Origin: an uncultured Spirochaetota bacterium
GTDB lineage: Bacteria; Spirochaetota; Spirochaetia; Treponematales; Treponemataceae
Length of the DNA: 64,000 nt
Reading direction: 5' to 3'
NCBI GenBank assembly: GCA_944389415.1
Contig: CALXMF010000001.1
Span: forward strand, 62,001 to 126,000
Shown: in pieces, positions 27,799 to 36,707 of the stretch
Layout: the number at the start of each line of letters is the position of its first letter
Position numbering within the stretch: the stretch's first letter is position 1
Made by a program: the position numbers and the translations under genes
Notes under the pieces: generated by a model
What the model saw: only the letters and a program-made list of their open reading frames with translations
Told to the model about the DNA's origin: nothing
Databases searched by the model: none

Positions 27799-29130
27799 AT
27801 GGTTATTCTTACATTGAACTGCGGCAGTTCTTCCGCAAAATATCAAGTATATGACTGGGATAATAAAGATGTTCTCGCTTCCGGAGTAGTAGAACGTGTC
27901 GGACAGTCAGGTTCCGTTATTACGCATAATGCGAAGGGAAAGGATGAGTATGTACAGGAAAGCGCCTGCCCCACGCACAAAGAAGCGATTGAGCTTATTA
28001 TCGCCACTATTACAGATAAAAACATAGGTGTTATTGAAGATATGTCTGTTATAAAAGCAGTTGGACACCGTGTACTTCATGGCGGTGATAAATTTACCAA
28101 ATCTGTTATTGTAACACCTGAAGTTCTTGATACCTTCCGTGAAGTGCAGGATCTTGGTCCTCTGCACAATCCTGCGAATATTATGGGAATCGAGGCCGCA
28201 CAGAAGGTTCTTCCTGATGTACCGCATTGCGCGGTAATTGATACAGCATGGCATCAGACTATGCCGGACACATCGTTTATGTACGCTGTTCCGTATGAGT
28301 GGTATGAAAAATATCATGCACGCCGTTATGGATTCCATGGAACCTCATTTTTGTATACGGCAAAACGCGCAAGTGTTATTTTAAATAAGAAACCGCAGGA
28401 CACAAACATCATTATCGCCCATATTGGCAACGGTGCATCTATGTGTGCTGTAAAGAATGGAAAATGTTTTGATACCACAATGGGTATTACTCCCCTTGAA
28501 GGTCTTGTCATGGGGACCCGTTCAGGAGACTGTGATCCGGCCCTGCCATTCTATATTATGCGTAAAACTGGTATGAGTGCTGCGGAAATGGATACAGCAC
28601 TGAATAAAAAATCAGGGCTTCTCGGTATTACAGGTAAATATGTTGACCGGCGTGATGTACAGGGTGCTTTAGAAAAAGGTGATGAGCGCGCTCGTCTTGC
28701 GCAGGATATGGAATGTTACCGATTGCGGAAATATTTCGGCGCTTACCTAGCTGCCATCGGCCCTATTGACGCTGTCGTTTTCACAGCAGGTGTTGGAGAA
28801 TTCGCGTATCAAGTACGGGCAAAAGCATGCGCCGGTCTTGAACACTTGGGAATTAAAATCGATCCGGAAAAAAATAAACTGGCCCGTACACGAAACGCGG
28901 AAACATGTATTAGCGCAGATGACTCAAAAATCAAGATCTTTGTTATACCAACAGATGAAGAACTGGTTATGACAGAAGATGCCTATGCGCTGATGATGGG
29001 TACCTATGATGTGCATACCAACTTTACCTATTCATTCCAGAGCAAGGACTATGTTAATAAAGCCCGTGCGGAGGGCCTGAAAAAAGATCTGGAAAAAAAT
29101 CCCGCTCTCAAAAATATTCTGGCTATTTAA
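27799..29130 (+). CDS. ackA: Acetate kinase
   Basis: Converts acetyl phosphate and ADP to acetate and ATP, the main substrate-level phosphorylation step of anaerobic fermentation. The N-terminal ASKHA motif [18 protein letters not shown] and the central [20 protein letters not shown] are both intact, as are GFHGTSFLY and the adenosine region [14 protein letters not shown]. At 443 residues it is about 40 longer than the usual 400, mostly by a C-terminal tail rich in Lys, Tyr and Asn. It has its own promoter and terminator, so it is monocistronic. No phosphotransacetylase gene (pta) is nearby. Confidence 0.97.
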   Translation: MVILTLNCGSSSAKYQVYDWDNKDVLASGVVERVGQSGSVITHNAKGKDEYVQESACPTHKEAIELIIATITDKNIGVIEDMSVIKAVGHRVLHGGDKFTKSVIVTPEVLDTFREVQDLGPLHNPANIMGIEAAQKVLPDVPHCAVIDTAWHQTMPDTSFMYAVPYEWYEKYHARRYGFHGTSFLYTAKRASVILNKKPQDTNIIIAHIGNGASMCAVKNGKCFDTTMGITPLEGLVMGTRSGDCDPALPFYIMRKTGMSAAEMDTALNKKSGLLGITGKYVDRRDVQGALEKGDERARLAQDMECYRLRKYFGAYLAAIGPIDAVVFTAGVGEFAYQVRAKACAGLEHLGIKIDPEKNKLARTRNAETCISADDSKIKIFVIPTDEELVMTEDAYALMMGTYDVHTNFTYSFQSKDYVNKARAEGLKKDLEKNPALKNILAI

Positions 29131-29144
29131 TCAGACAACAGTAT

Positions 29145-29175
29145 AGGCTGTCCGTCAATGGGACAGCCTTTTTTA
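29145..29175 (+). terminator. Rho-independent terminator after ackA
   Basis: AGGCTGTCC (29145-29153) pairs with GGACAGCCT (29161-29169) around a 7-nt loop, followed by a run of T. It separates ackA from the sugar kinase gene. Confidence 0.9.
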
Positions 29176-29194
29176 TATCTTATTAAGAGGGAAT

Positions 29195-30184
29195 ATGTTT
29201 TTATATGGTATTGGCCATGCCATGACGGATTATTATTTTCGTTCTCAAACTGAAACCACACTTCCTCAGCCTCTGCAATTTTCTCACGCAGTACATATTG
29301 AACCGCAAGTGTTTACTTCGCTGCTTGAACAGCTGCGCCGTACAGATGGAAAAACAGAATGCTGTGAAAGCGGCGGGACATGCGTTAATATGCTGAAAAC
29401 AGCAAGCGCGCTTGGTGCAAACACATTTTTTTCCGGTACAGTTGGAGGGACAAACAGCGGCATACGTGATAAAGCAGCGCTTTTTTTTCAAAAACGGCTC
29501 GCCGGCGCCGGCGTAGAAAGCAATCTGTTTTTAAGAAATACTCCTACAGGCCGATGTCTAATAGTAGACGGAAGCGCAAAAGGACAAGCCATTGCTGCGT
29601 CACCCGGAGCAGCGCAGCAGTTAGATGAAACAGTATTTGATACATCCCGGGCACTGGCAGCAGACGCAATCATTATAGAAGGTATGATCCTGGCAAATAC
29701 TGCCATAACTAAAAAAATATGTTCTGTATGCAAAACAGCGGAGATTCCGCTGGTAATTGCCGCGGCAACTCCAATCGGTGCACGGCAGATCAATATAAAT
29801 CAGCAATATCTAAAAGAAATAAAACAGATTGTTCTTTTCGCGAACAGAACTGAAGCTGACTACCTTCCGCTCACTTTTTCCAGTAACGGCCATAATGGAA
29901 AAGAAGCAGTGCTTGCGGTAATTACAGACGGAGAAAAAGGAGCCTGTACATATACCTGTAACAACACGACAATATACAAACCTGAAAGCATAGTACCCCA
30001 AAACGAAGTTGAATCTACTGGAGCTGGAGATGTTTTTGCCGGTGCATTTTTATATAAATGGCTCTATCTTGGAAAGGAAAAAGACGAGTTCAATCTAAAA
30101 GATTGTCTCGTCTATGCGCACAGCAAAGCAAACTGTATTCTGCACCGACCGCTTTGCCCTGCTGACGCACTCAGACAAAGATAA
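29195..30184 (+). CDS. PfkB-family carbohydrate or nucleoside kinase
   Basis: Cytoplasmic kinase of 329 residues of the ribokinase fold. The N-terminal substrate region contains CCESGGTCVNMLKTASALGA followed by TFFSGTVGG, the family glycine-rich strand. The C-terminal catalytic motif ESTGAGDVFAGAFLYKWL holds the catalytic base aspartate in GAGD and the anion hole. The order of motifs is like adenosine kinase or sugar kinases such as fructokinase, and I cannot tell these apart. It starts 20 bp after the ackA terminator and its stop lies 5 bp from the stop of the convergent DJ-1 gene. Confidence 0.88.
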   Translation: MFLYGIGHAMTDYYFRSQTETTLPQPLQFSHAVHIEPQVFTSLLEQLRRTDGKTECCESGGTCVNMLKTASALGANTFFSGTVGGTNSGIRDKAALFFQKRLAGAGVESNLFLRNTPTGRCLIVDGSAKGQAIAASPGAAQQLDETVFDTSRALAADAIIIEGMILANTAITKKICSVCKTAEIPLVIAAATPIGARQININQQYLKEIKQIVLFANRTEADYLPLTFSSNGHNGKEAVLAVITDGEKGACTYTCNNTTIYKPESIVPQNEVESTGAGDVFAGAFLYKWLYLGKEKDEFNLKDCLVYAHSKANCILHRPLCPADALRQR

Positions 30185-30189
30185 AACGC

Positions 30190-30783
30190 TTACTTACGCA
30201 TACAGCAGCCGGCCAAAATCTCGTCATGTGTATGTTTACCGGCAATCATATTCACCAGCGCGAGGGCAAATTCTTCTGCAGCGCCAGGTCCGCATGCTGT
30301 TATTAATGTTCCATCTGTTACAACACGGTCATCCTGTTTACTACAACCTGCGATCAGCGATTTCCACTCACTTCCAGCCCAGCGTTCCAGGCCTGTTTCC
30401 ATGCCAGGATAACAGGTATATCGTTTGCCTGCTAGCAACTGCAACTTTGCAAAAACTACAATCGGAGCAGCACAAATTGCGGCTGTAATTCCGCCCTGTT
30501 CATGTGTCCGTTGAATTAGCGCAAGGGCCTGATCACATGACGCAATATTCGCAGCCCCGGGCATTCCGCCGGGCACAACAACCGCCTCAGGCTGAGGAAT
30601 AGCAAAGGCCTCGTCAACCAGCATATCAGCCTGAACCGGAATACCATGAGAACCTTTCACAATTAAACTACCGCTGCAGGAAGCAGTCACAACCTTTATA
30701 CCGGCACGCCGGAGATAATCTATAGGAGTAATTGCCTCTACTTCTTCAAATCCATCCGCCAGAAAAACGACAACTTCATTCAT
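30190..30783 (-). CDS. DJ-1/PfpI family protein
   Basis: Cytoplasmic protein of 197 residues with the class I glutamine amidotransferase-like fold. The nucleophile elbow is ITAAICAAPIVVFAKLQLLA with the expected cysteine in AICAAP, and the supporting glutamate lies in FLADGFEEVEAITPID, as in YajL/ThiJ/DJ-1. GPGAAEEFALALVNMIAG closes the domain. Proteins of this branch act as oxidative-stress chaperones or glyoxalase-like enzymes; the precise role is debated. The CGCCMRK-like tail with two adjacent Cys is unusual. Convergent with the PfkB gene. Confidence 0.92.
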   Translation of the reverse strand: MNEVVVFLADGFEEVEAITPIDYLRRAGIKVVTASCSGSLIVKGSHGIPVQADMLVDEAFAIPQPEAVVVPGGMPGAANIASCDQALALIQRTHEQGGITAAICAAPIVVFAKLQLLAGKRYTCYPGMETGLERWAGSEWKSLIAGCSKQDDRVVTDGTLITACGPGAAEEFALALVNMIAGKHTHDEILAGCCMRK

Positions 30784-30886
30784 TTAATACCTCCTGTGTA
30801 CTTGTGCAAGACAGGATGAGTTTTTCCAATAACCAGAAAAACAAAGAATCCGCTACAATCACAAACAGCTCTTTTTCACTATTTAA

Positions 30887-30915
30887 TTGTACTGTTTTTT
30901 CCTCCTATTTACAAT
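30887..30915 (+). promoter_or_regulatory. Candidate promoter of the phosphorelay operon
   Basis: TTGTAC (30887-30892), 17 bp, then TACAAT (30910-30915), 30 bp before the ATG of the double-receiver protein. No Shine-Dalgarno sequence is seen in that leader. Confidence 0.55.
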
Positions 30916-30945
30916 ATAACTAATTAGCGGTATTCTGTATTCATT

Positions 30946-32181
30946 ATGAAACAAGTCTTGATTATTGATACACCGGCTGCTTTTCGAGAATTTCTGAAAG
31001 TTAAATTGCAAGATGAAGATGTTGTTGTTGAAACAGCAGAGTGCAAACGGGATGCGTTTACACGGATGGTCTCCTTGCTGCCGGATGTTATTATTATCGA
31101 TGCAGATGTTTCAATACCAAATCTTCTAACTTTTTTGCAAAATAAAGCAAAAGATCCAAATGCGTCGTCGATTCCTGTAATTGTAATCGGGAAACCGTTA
31201 AATGCACAGTATGCAGCTCTCTTCGCCAGACTGAACATTCTAAAATATTTCAACAAACCAGTTAAATTTGATATTCTTTTTTCATTTTTAAGCAGCATTC
31301 TCCATATTTCCTGTTACATTGATCCAACAGATTCCATTGTTGATATTCATTTAAACAACGATATCATCATGCTGGAAATTGCACGGGGGCTGAACCGCGA
31401 CAAAATAGCATTGCTAAAATATAAACTGGGTGAACTAATCAATGATAACAATATTGTTGCGCCTAAACTTATCCTGATTCTGACTGGTATCGAAATGTCA
31501 TATCGGGATGGTATAAATATTGAGTACCTGTTAGACACTCTGCTTGATGGAAACCGGATACATAAAAAGAATTTAAAAGTACTTTCTTTTGATTCGTTTA
31601 CTGCGCGACTCATCGCCGGACATGATAAATATTCCGGTATCGAAATTGTCACGAATCTTACAAATATACTTCACTCATTAACAGAAACCAGCAATTCTGT
31701 AAACACACAGGATTTAGTATCCAATAAAATTTTGACACAAACAAATACTGAAACATCAGATGCAATTGAGGCACATTTCTGGGACGACGGAAAAAATCAA
31801 ATTCCAAGCAGTAAGAAAACAGCTTATAAGATAGCAGTTGTTGATGATGATGCAGCATCCGCCAATTTTCTGAAATCAATTCTGCAACCCATCCATGCAG
31901 ATTGTGATATATATCTTTCAGGCAGAGCGTTTATAGATGCCATGCAAACAACATCATATGACCTGATCTTTCTTGACCTCATAATGCCAGAATTGACAGG
32001 CTTTGATATACTTACTATGCTGAAAGCACAGGAATCAACGGTACCTGTAATCGTTTGTTCAGCAGATACAGAACGCGCGGACATACAAAAAGCTCTCAGT
32101 AAGGGAGCTAGACAGTTTATCATGAAACCGATTAAAACATCTGTTGTTCTCAACAAAGCGTTGGCGTGCCTTTCTTCATAA
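30946..32181 (+). CDS. Double-receiver response regulator protein
   Basis: Cytoplasmic protein of 411 residues with two receiver domains and no DNA-binding domain. Receiver 1 (about 1-115) has the phosphoacceptor in VIIIDADV but lacks the usual acidic pair (IIDTPAAF keeps one Asp). A middle region (about 120-255), with ILILTGIEMSYRDGINIEYL, has no family I can name. Receiver 2 (about 290-410) is canonical: AVVDDDAASANFL, LIFLDLIMPELTGFD and FIMKPIKT. Output is therefore probably through protein contacts. It is followed after 24 bp by a hybrid histidine kinase, so the two form a phosphorelay. Confidence 0.88.
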   Translation: MKQVLIIDTPAAFREFLKVKLQDEDVVVETAECKRDAFTRMVSLLPDVIIIDADVSIPNLLTFLQNKAKDPNASSIPVIVIGKPLNAQYAALFARLNILKYFNKPVKFDILFSFLSSILHISCYIDPTDSIVDIHLNNDIIMLEIARGLNRDKIALLKYKLGELINDNNIVAPKLILILTGIEMSYRDGINIEYLLDTLLDGNRIHKKNLKVLSFDSFTARLIAGHDKYSGIEIVTNLTNILHSLTETSNSVNTQDLVSNKILTQTNTETSDAIEAHFWDDGKNQIPSSKKTAYKIAVVDDDAASANFLKSILQPIHADCDIYLSGRAFIDAMQTTSYDLIFLDLIMPELTGFDILTMLKAQESTVPVIVCSADTERADIQKALSKGARQFIMKPIKTSVVLNKALACLSS

Positions 32182-32205
32182 TTTCAGCCAATACAAGGAC
32201 TAAAC

Positions 32206-33840
32206 ATGAACTATTCTGCACAAGAGACTGACAGCCATTTTAAATTTCTTGCGAACGCAATGCATGAAATCAGAACACCGCTGCAAACAATTCTCGGTAG
32301 CGCAGAATTGTTGAGTGCAACAACACTCGACGCGGAACAAAAAGAATATGTACGGCAGATACAATTCAGTTCAGAAGTATTGCTCTCACTCGCTAACGAT
32401 ATGCTTGATGTTTCAAAACTGCGTTCAGATAATTTTATACTTGAAGACTTATCATTTAACGTTTTAAATTTACTTGAACAGGTAACGGATCTCATAGCAA
32501 TCGAAGCGTACTCCAAGAACATCGAAGTAAGTACCTGCTATGACTATACGGTCCCATTGTGGATACGGGGAGACCCTACAAGAATCCAGCAGATCATTTT
32601 AAATTTGGCAAAAAATGCTGTAAAATTCACACATGAAGGATATGTTTCAATATGTGTGCGAAAGGGAAGTCTTAATGGGACCGAAAAGATCGTATTTGAA
32701 ATTACAGATTCCGGCATAGGAATTCCCAAAGAAAAAAGAAACAAGATTTTTGAGGATTATTATCAAACTGAAGCATCAATAACCCGTAAATACGGAGGGA
32801 CAGGACTTGGCTTATCAATTTGCAAACATCTTGTAAGAAAAATGGCGGGAATTATACAGGTTGATGAAAACCCAGATGGAGGATCCATATTTCGAGTGGC
32901 ACTCCCACTAATACCTGCCGAAGTACCTGAGTTGCCGCCGTATCATTGTGATCAGGATGTAAATCACTTAAAGACATGGCCGGACCCCATTATCTATCAA
33001 AATAATGTGAGAGTTCTGATTGTTGACGACAGTCCTTTTGCACAAAAAAGCATCGCCAGAAAACTCTGCTTCTTTGGCTGCAAGCATATTTCGACTGCAC
33101 TTTCTGCACAGGAGTGTTTAGCTAAAATGCATGCGGCTGCGGAACAGAATAATCCCTTTACACTGGTACTTATCGATATGCTGATGCCTAAAATTGACGG
33201 ATGGCATCTTGCAGCATATATAAACAATGATAAAACGATAAACGGTGCAAATCTATATCTGCTCATTCCACAGGGAAACATGGGTGGAGAAGCAAAAATG
33301 AAACATTTATCATGGTTTAATGGATATCTGTACAAACCTTTGAAACATGAAGCTGTATATCAAATGCTTTGCGAATACAATGATCAGCCGCTTGATCTTA
33401 TCAGTGCACAGCCAATATCAGAACCAGACTGTATGCAAACACAACAGATTGAATCACAAAGTCCTACACTAATTGCTGAAGACAATCCTCTTAACCAAAA
33501 ATTGATTCAGACATTTTTACAAAAACTCGATCTTACTGTATATTGCGCTGGGGATGGAAATGAAGTCATAGATATCATAACAAAGCATCCAGAAATAGGC
33601 ATTATATTCATGGACATTCGAATGCCAAACTGCAATGGAATTGATGCCACAAAAAGACTGCGCGCACAAGGATATACAGGTGTTATTATTGCCTGCACTG
33701 CTAATAATGATACAGGTGATTTCACAGAATATATGCAGGCAGGGATGAATGATATTCTGATAAAGCCATTTAAAAAGGCCTCAATTGAGGAATTGGTAAA
33801 AAAATGGCAGAATCCTATACAGCAACAGACTGCAAAATGA
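32206..33840 (+). CDS. Soluble hybrid histidine kinase with two receiver domains
   Basis: Cytoplasmic hybrid kinase of 544 residues with no membrane segment and no N-terminal sensor domain. HisKA begins at once (NAMHEIRTPLQTILGSAELL, phosphorylated His near residue 21). The ATPase domain has N-box ILNLAKNAVKF, G1 DSGIGIP and G2 GGTGLGLSI. Receiver 1 (about 265-390) contains VLIVDDSPFAQKS and LVLIDMLMPKIDGW; receiver 2 (about 425-540) contains LIAEDNPLNQKLI and IIFMDIRMPNCNGID. Signal input must come from a partner, most simply the double-receiver protein encoded just upstream. The stop overlaps the start of the PHP gene (ATGA). Confidence 0.93.
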   Translation: MNYSAQETDSHFKFLANAMHEIRTPLQTILGSAELLSATTLDAEQKEYVRQIQFSSEVLLSLANDMLDVSKLRSDNFILEDLSFNVLNLLEQVTDLIAIEAYSKNIEVSTCYDYTVPLWIRGDPTRIQQIILNLAKNAVKFTHEGYVSICVRKGSLNGTEKIVFEITDSGIGIPKEKRNKIFEDYYQTEASITRKYGGTGLGLSICKHLVRKMAGIIQVDENPDGGSIFRVALPLIPAEVPELPPYHCDQDVNHLKTWPDPIIYQNNVRVLIVDDSPFAQKSIARKLCFFGCKHISTALSAQECLAKMHAAAEQNNPFTLVLIDMLMPKIDGWHLAAYINNDKTINGANLYLLIPQGNMGGEAKMKHLSWFNGYLYKPLKHEAVYQMLCEYNDQPLDLISAQPISEPDCMQTQQIESQSPTLIAEDNPLNQKLIQTFLQKLDLTVYCAGDGNEVIDIITKHPEIGIIFMDIRMPNCNGIDATKRLRAQGYTGVIIACTANNDTGDFTEYMQAGMNDILIKPFKKASIEELVKKWQNPIQQQTAK

Positions 33841-34712
33841 TCAAAACAAATTATCACACACATACAGTATTTTGCGACGGTAAAAATTCATTAGAAGAAA
33901 TGATAACAGCAGCAGCAGCGGCAAAATTCTCTGTATTTGGGTTTTCTGCGCATACATTATACCCATTCAGTACGAACTGGCATATACACCCTGATAATTG
34001 TATAAAATATATTTCACAGATCAAATCACACCAGGAAAAATACAAAGACACACTGGAGCTGCTTGCGGGATTTGAAGTGGACTATTTTCCGCCTATTTCG
34101 TTACCAGATTCAGCCCATTTCAATCAGATGGGAGCCGATTATATTATCGGGTCCACACACTACATTTCAACAGCGCAGATTGACACACCGGTTTCAGAAC
34201 AAAATAGTAACACACCACAATATTTTACCGTAGACGGGCCCATAGAAGAAGTATTATTCGGATTAAATACGTTATTTCATGGAGATGGCAAAAAATTGGT
34301 GCAAGTTTATTATCAGACAGTCAGGGACATGATTACGCACTGTTCTTTTGATATTCTCGGACACATTGATCTGGTTAGACGGCGCAACAATGTAATCCAT
34401 TTTTTTGATGAAACAGAACAATGGTACAAACGTGAAATCGCCGCTACAGCAGAAACTGTCGCAAAATCAGGTTGTATTGTTGAAGTCAACACAGGAGGTA
34501 TGGCTAGGGGCTGCACAAAGACACCATATCCGTCACCGGATTTCTTAAATATGCTCAATAGAAAAAATGTACCGGTTGTTATTGATTCTGATGCACATAC
34601 AATACAGACCATTGATTTTGCATTTGATATTGCAGTACAGACGTTAAAAGAAGCCGGATACCATGAATGCCAGTACTTATCACAAGGCAGATGGCACAGT
34701 CAATCTCTCTAA
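33837..34712 (+). CDS. PHP-domain phosphatase, histidinol-phosphatase (HisK) type
   Basis: Metal-dependent phosphoesterase of 291 residues. I start it at ATG 33837, which overlaps the kinase stop as ATGA and gives the family-like N-terminus MIKTNYHTHTVFCDGKNSLE with the HxH metal site. Further metal ligands are likely in GFSAHTLYPF, LLAGFEVDYF, DILGHIDLVRR and IDSDAHT. This pattern is that of HisK-type histidinol-phosphatases. No other histidine biosynthesis gene is near, and it is coupled to a signalling operon, so the substrate may be another phosphate ester. The inverted repeat after the stop may end the mRNA. Confidence 0.86.
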   Translation: MIKTNYHTHTVFCDGKNSLEEMITAAAAAKFSVFGFSAHTLYPFSTNWHIHPDNCIKYISQIKSHQEKYKDTLELLAGFEVDYFPPISLPDSAHFNQMGADYIIGSTHYISTAQIDTPVSEQNSNTPQYFTVDGPIEEVLFGLNTLFHGDGKKLVQVYYQTVRDMITHCSFDILGHIDLVRRRNNVIHFFDETEQWYKREIAATAETVAKSGCIVEVNTGGMARGCTKTPYPSPDFLNMLNRKNVPVVIDSDAHTIQTIDFAFDIAVQTLKEAGYHECQYLSQGRWHSQSL

Positions 34713-34718
34713 AATAAA

Positions 34719-34755
34719 ATGGTACAAACACCGGATGTACCAGAGTTTGTACCAT
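34719..34755. terminator. Inverted repeat between the PHP and dksA-like genes
   Basis: ATGGTACAAAC (34719-34729) and GTTTGTACCAT (34745-34755) form a perfect 11-bp stem with a 15-nt loop that itself contains a partial copy (GTACCAG). It lies between convergent stops and could terminate either gene, though no clear T run follows. Confidence 0.5.
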
Positions 34756-34779
34756 ACCAAATTTAACATGAAAAACTAA

Positions 34780-35136
34780 CTAGCGAGACCTTCTTTCATC
34801 AGCACTTTTACAGGTGACACACAATACGGCATACGGAATAGCACGCAGCCGTTCTTCAGGAATCATTTTCCCACATTTCATACATAACCCATACTTTCCC
34901 TGCTTAATTCGTGCAAGCGCGTTATCAATAAGCTGCAACTTATTCATATCTTTCGCACTAATAGCATCAAGCATCTTACGGTCTATTGTATCAGCTGCCT
35001 CGTCAATACTGTCCCCTGGGTCCATTGTTTCCATAATCTGCTTAAAAGCGACATTATTTGTAGAAAGAGACGCAAGCAGCTCTGTTTTCTCATCCATCAG
35101 GGCTTTTTCCATTTCATCGATGAAACTTTGATCCAT
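34780..35136 (-). CDS. DksA/TraR zinc-finger family protein
   Basis: Protein of 118 residues, starting at ATG 35136 because AGGAG lies 6-7 nt upstream; a further ATG at 35160 lacks such a site. The N-terminal half is a long helical hairpin (DQSFIDEMEKALMDEKTELL) and the C-terminal half carries the four-cysteine zinc finger CMKCGKMI ... CVTC. The family binds RNA polymerase through its secondary channel and alters initiation, often with ppGpp. The coiled-coil tip acidic residues (DPGDSIDEAAD) are present. It is transcribed divergently from infA with overlapping promoters. Confidence 0.92.
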   Translation of the reverse strand: MDQSFIDEMEKALMDEKTELLASLSTNNVAFKQIMETMDPGDSIDEAADTIDRKMLDAISAKDMNKLQLIDNALARIKQGKYGLCMKCGKMIPEERLRAIPYAVLCVTCKSADERRSR

Positions 35137-35149
35137 TTTAACTCCTATG

Positions 35150-35179
35150 TTGACAAACATATTGGTTTACACATAAAAT
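35150..35179 (+). promoter_or_regulatory. Candidate promoter of infA
   Basis: TTGACA (35150-35155), 18 bp, then TAAAAT (35174-35179), about 70 bp before the infA start. Its -10 box overlaps the -10 box of the opposing dksA promoter. Confidence 0.55.
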
Positions 35180-35206
35180 TATAAGTATAAAACGTAAAAA
35201 ATACAA
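35178..35206 (-). promoter_or_regulatory. Candidate promoter of the dksA-like gene
   Basis: On the minus strand TTGTAT (35206-35201), 17 bp, then a perfect TATAAT (35183-35178), 41 bp before the ATG at 35136. Confidence 0.6.
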
Positions 35207-35249
35207 CGTTTAAATACCACTTATTATAAGCATAGATTCTGGAGGAATC

Positions 35250-35468
35250 GTGGCAAAAGAAGAAGCTATTGAAGTTGAAGGCATCGTAAAGGAAGCACTT
35301 CCAAACACAATGTTCCGTGTAGAATTGCAGAATAAACATATTATCCTTGCACATCTCTCTGGTAAAATGCGAAAGCATTATATCCGTATTGTACCAGGAG
35401 ACAGCGTTAAGGTAGCTCTTTCACCTTACGACCTTAACCGCGGACGAATCATCTTCCGCGAACGCTGA
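35250..35468 (+). CDS. infA: Translation initiation factor IF-1
   Basis: Small OB-fold protein of 72 residues that occupies the ribosomal A site during initiation. [40 protein letters not shown] and [20 protein letters not shown] match the family throughout and the length is canonical. It starts at GTG 35250 with GGAGG 4 nt upstream. It is not embedded in a ribosomal protein operon here but stands alone, facing the dksA-like gene divergently and the DnaJ-like gene convergently (17 bp between stops). Confidence 0.98.
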   Translation: MAKEEAIEVEGIVKEALPNTMFRVELQNKHIILAHLSGKMRKHYIRIVPGDSVKVALSPYDLNRGRIIFRER

Positions 35469-35485
35469 TAAAATACCTCACACGA

Positions 35486-36088
35486 TCATTGTTTTGGTTT
35501 TATTTTAAAGAACACCTGTATAGCCTTCAAAGCACCGACAGCACCGTTTATAATAATACCAATTGACAATAAAGGTCCAAACGGAATTATAAACCAGAAC
35601 ATACGGAACAGGAATGTTCCAAGAAAGAATAATAGAATACTTCTGAGAAAAAGCGCCGCAGCATCCCGTTTTGTATACTGCGGTGCATAATAGTCGTTAT
35701 TCTCATCATATTCAGCAGATGTACGCTGCCAGCCGTTGGCTCCGTATCTATAAGTATATTGATGCCGACTGTATTGTCCTCCTGCTGATCCAAACCATGC
35801 TTCAAACGGGTCTTGGTCTGTACCGTATGGATTATATCTTTCATAGCCACCAGTTGTATTCTGCTCCGCAAATGGATCAGAATATCCGCCACGGTCATAG
35901 TCCGCACGTTTTTTTTCATCGCCAAGAACAGCATACGCTGCATTTATTTTTTTAAACTGCTCTTCAGCAGCAGAGTTTCCCGGATTTCTGTCAGGGTGAT
36001 ATTTAAATGCGGCTTCACGATATGCCCGCTTTATTTCATCAGCAGAAGCGGACCGTGATACTCCAAGCACTGAATATAAATCGTCCAT
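35486..36088 (-). CDS. J-domain protein with C-terminal membrane segments
   Basis: Protein of 200 residues with an N-terminal J domain (about 3-66; [23 protein letters not shown] at 31-33) that would stimulate DnaK ATPase. It lacks the zinc-finger and C-terminal domains of true DnaJ. A Gly/Tyr/Asp-rich linker (about 70-135) follows, then hydrophobic segments near 143-165 and 168-190 ([20 protein letters not shown]). It is therefore a membrane-tethered co-chaperone. It lies 67 bp after the Smr gene on the same strand and may be the last gene of the moxR/bat operon or independent. Confidence 0.88.
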   Translation of the reverse strand: MDDLYSVLGVSRSASADEIKRAYREAAFKYHPDRNPGNSAAEEQFKKINAAYAVLGDEKKRADYDRGGYSDPFAEQNTTGGYERYNPYGTDQDPFEAWFGSAGGQYSRHQYTYRYGANGWQRTSAEYDENNDYYAPQYTKRDAAALFLRSILLFFLGTFLFRMFWFIIPFGPLLSIGIIINGAVGALKAIQVFFKIKPKQ

Positions 36089-36155
36089 GCTTTAAAAATA
36101 CCTTATACGCGTGATTGTTACAAGCAGTAATTCTAAAATATCTCTGAAACAGACA

Positions 36156-36707
36156 CTATTTATCTTTGTTATTTTTTCTTTTTTTGATTAAAACCCATGT
36201 TGCACCTGTACCACCATCTTTGATCCCTGGATGCCCTGATTTACCAAGACGAGAATCATACTCAATAAAAGAACGCACCATATCAGCAAGAACAGGATCT
36301 CCACCAGAATGGTTACCTTTGCCATGAATAATCAATATTTTTGTGTATCCGCGGCAAACACAGTCAGACACAAACATATCCAAGCGACGCCATGCTGCAT
36401 CACGTGACAATCCGTGCAAATCTACAGATGCATCAGCAGGAACAAGATGAATTTGACGGGCATCAGAAAGCCGGCATTGTTTATCATGTTCAGCCAAAAG
36501 CATATCTTTATCAGGAACAACATTATGCAAAAGCCAGTCTTCTAATATTTCATGACTTTTTTTTACAATTTGTGTTATATCACAAGTACTTTCTACCGTT
36601 CTTTTTCGCTTTTTATATTTTTTTTCATAATGACCGGGTTCCAGCTTTTTTGATCGGGAATGAGAATACTTTTTCTCCCAGTCATCAAGAATATCACCAA
36701 AATTCAT
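36156..36707 (-). CDS. Smr-domain protein
   Basis: Protein of 183 residues whose C-terminal half (about 95-178) is an Smr domain: VDLHGLSRDAAWRRLDMFV with the DLHG motif and TKILIIHGKGNHSGGDPVLA with HGxG. Smr domains act as endonucleases on DNA or on mRNA at stalled ribosomes. The N-terminal half is very basic (KKRKRTVE) and starts with NFGDILDDWEKK, a motif seen in other spirochaetal-type Smr proteins as far as I recall. The start overlaps the batD-like stop by 4 bp (ATGA), so it is part of the bat operon. Confidence 0.87.
   Translation of the reverse strand: MNFGDILDDWEKKYSHSRSKKLEPGHYEKKYKKRKRTVESTCDITQIVKKSHEILEDWLLHNVVPDKDMLLAEHDKQCRLSDARQIHLVPADASVDLHGLSRDAAWRRLDMFVSDCVCRGYTKILIIHGKGNHSGGDPVLADMVRSFIEYDSRLGKSGHPGIKDGGTGATWVLIKKRKNNKDK

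Noticed and set aside
34719..34755. Possible relation between the GGTAC-type inverted repeats at 8061-8101 and 34719-34755 as a dispersed repeat family
   Set aside because: Only the short core GGTACA is shared; the arms and loops differ, so independent terminators explain them.
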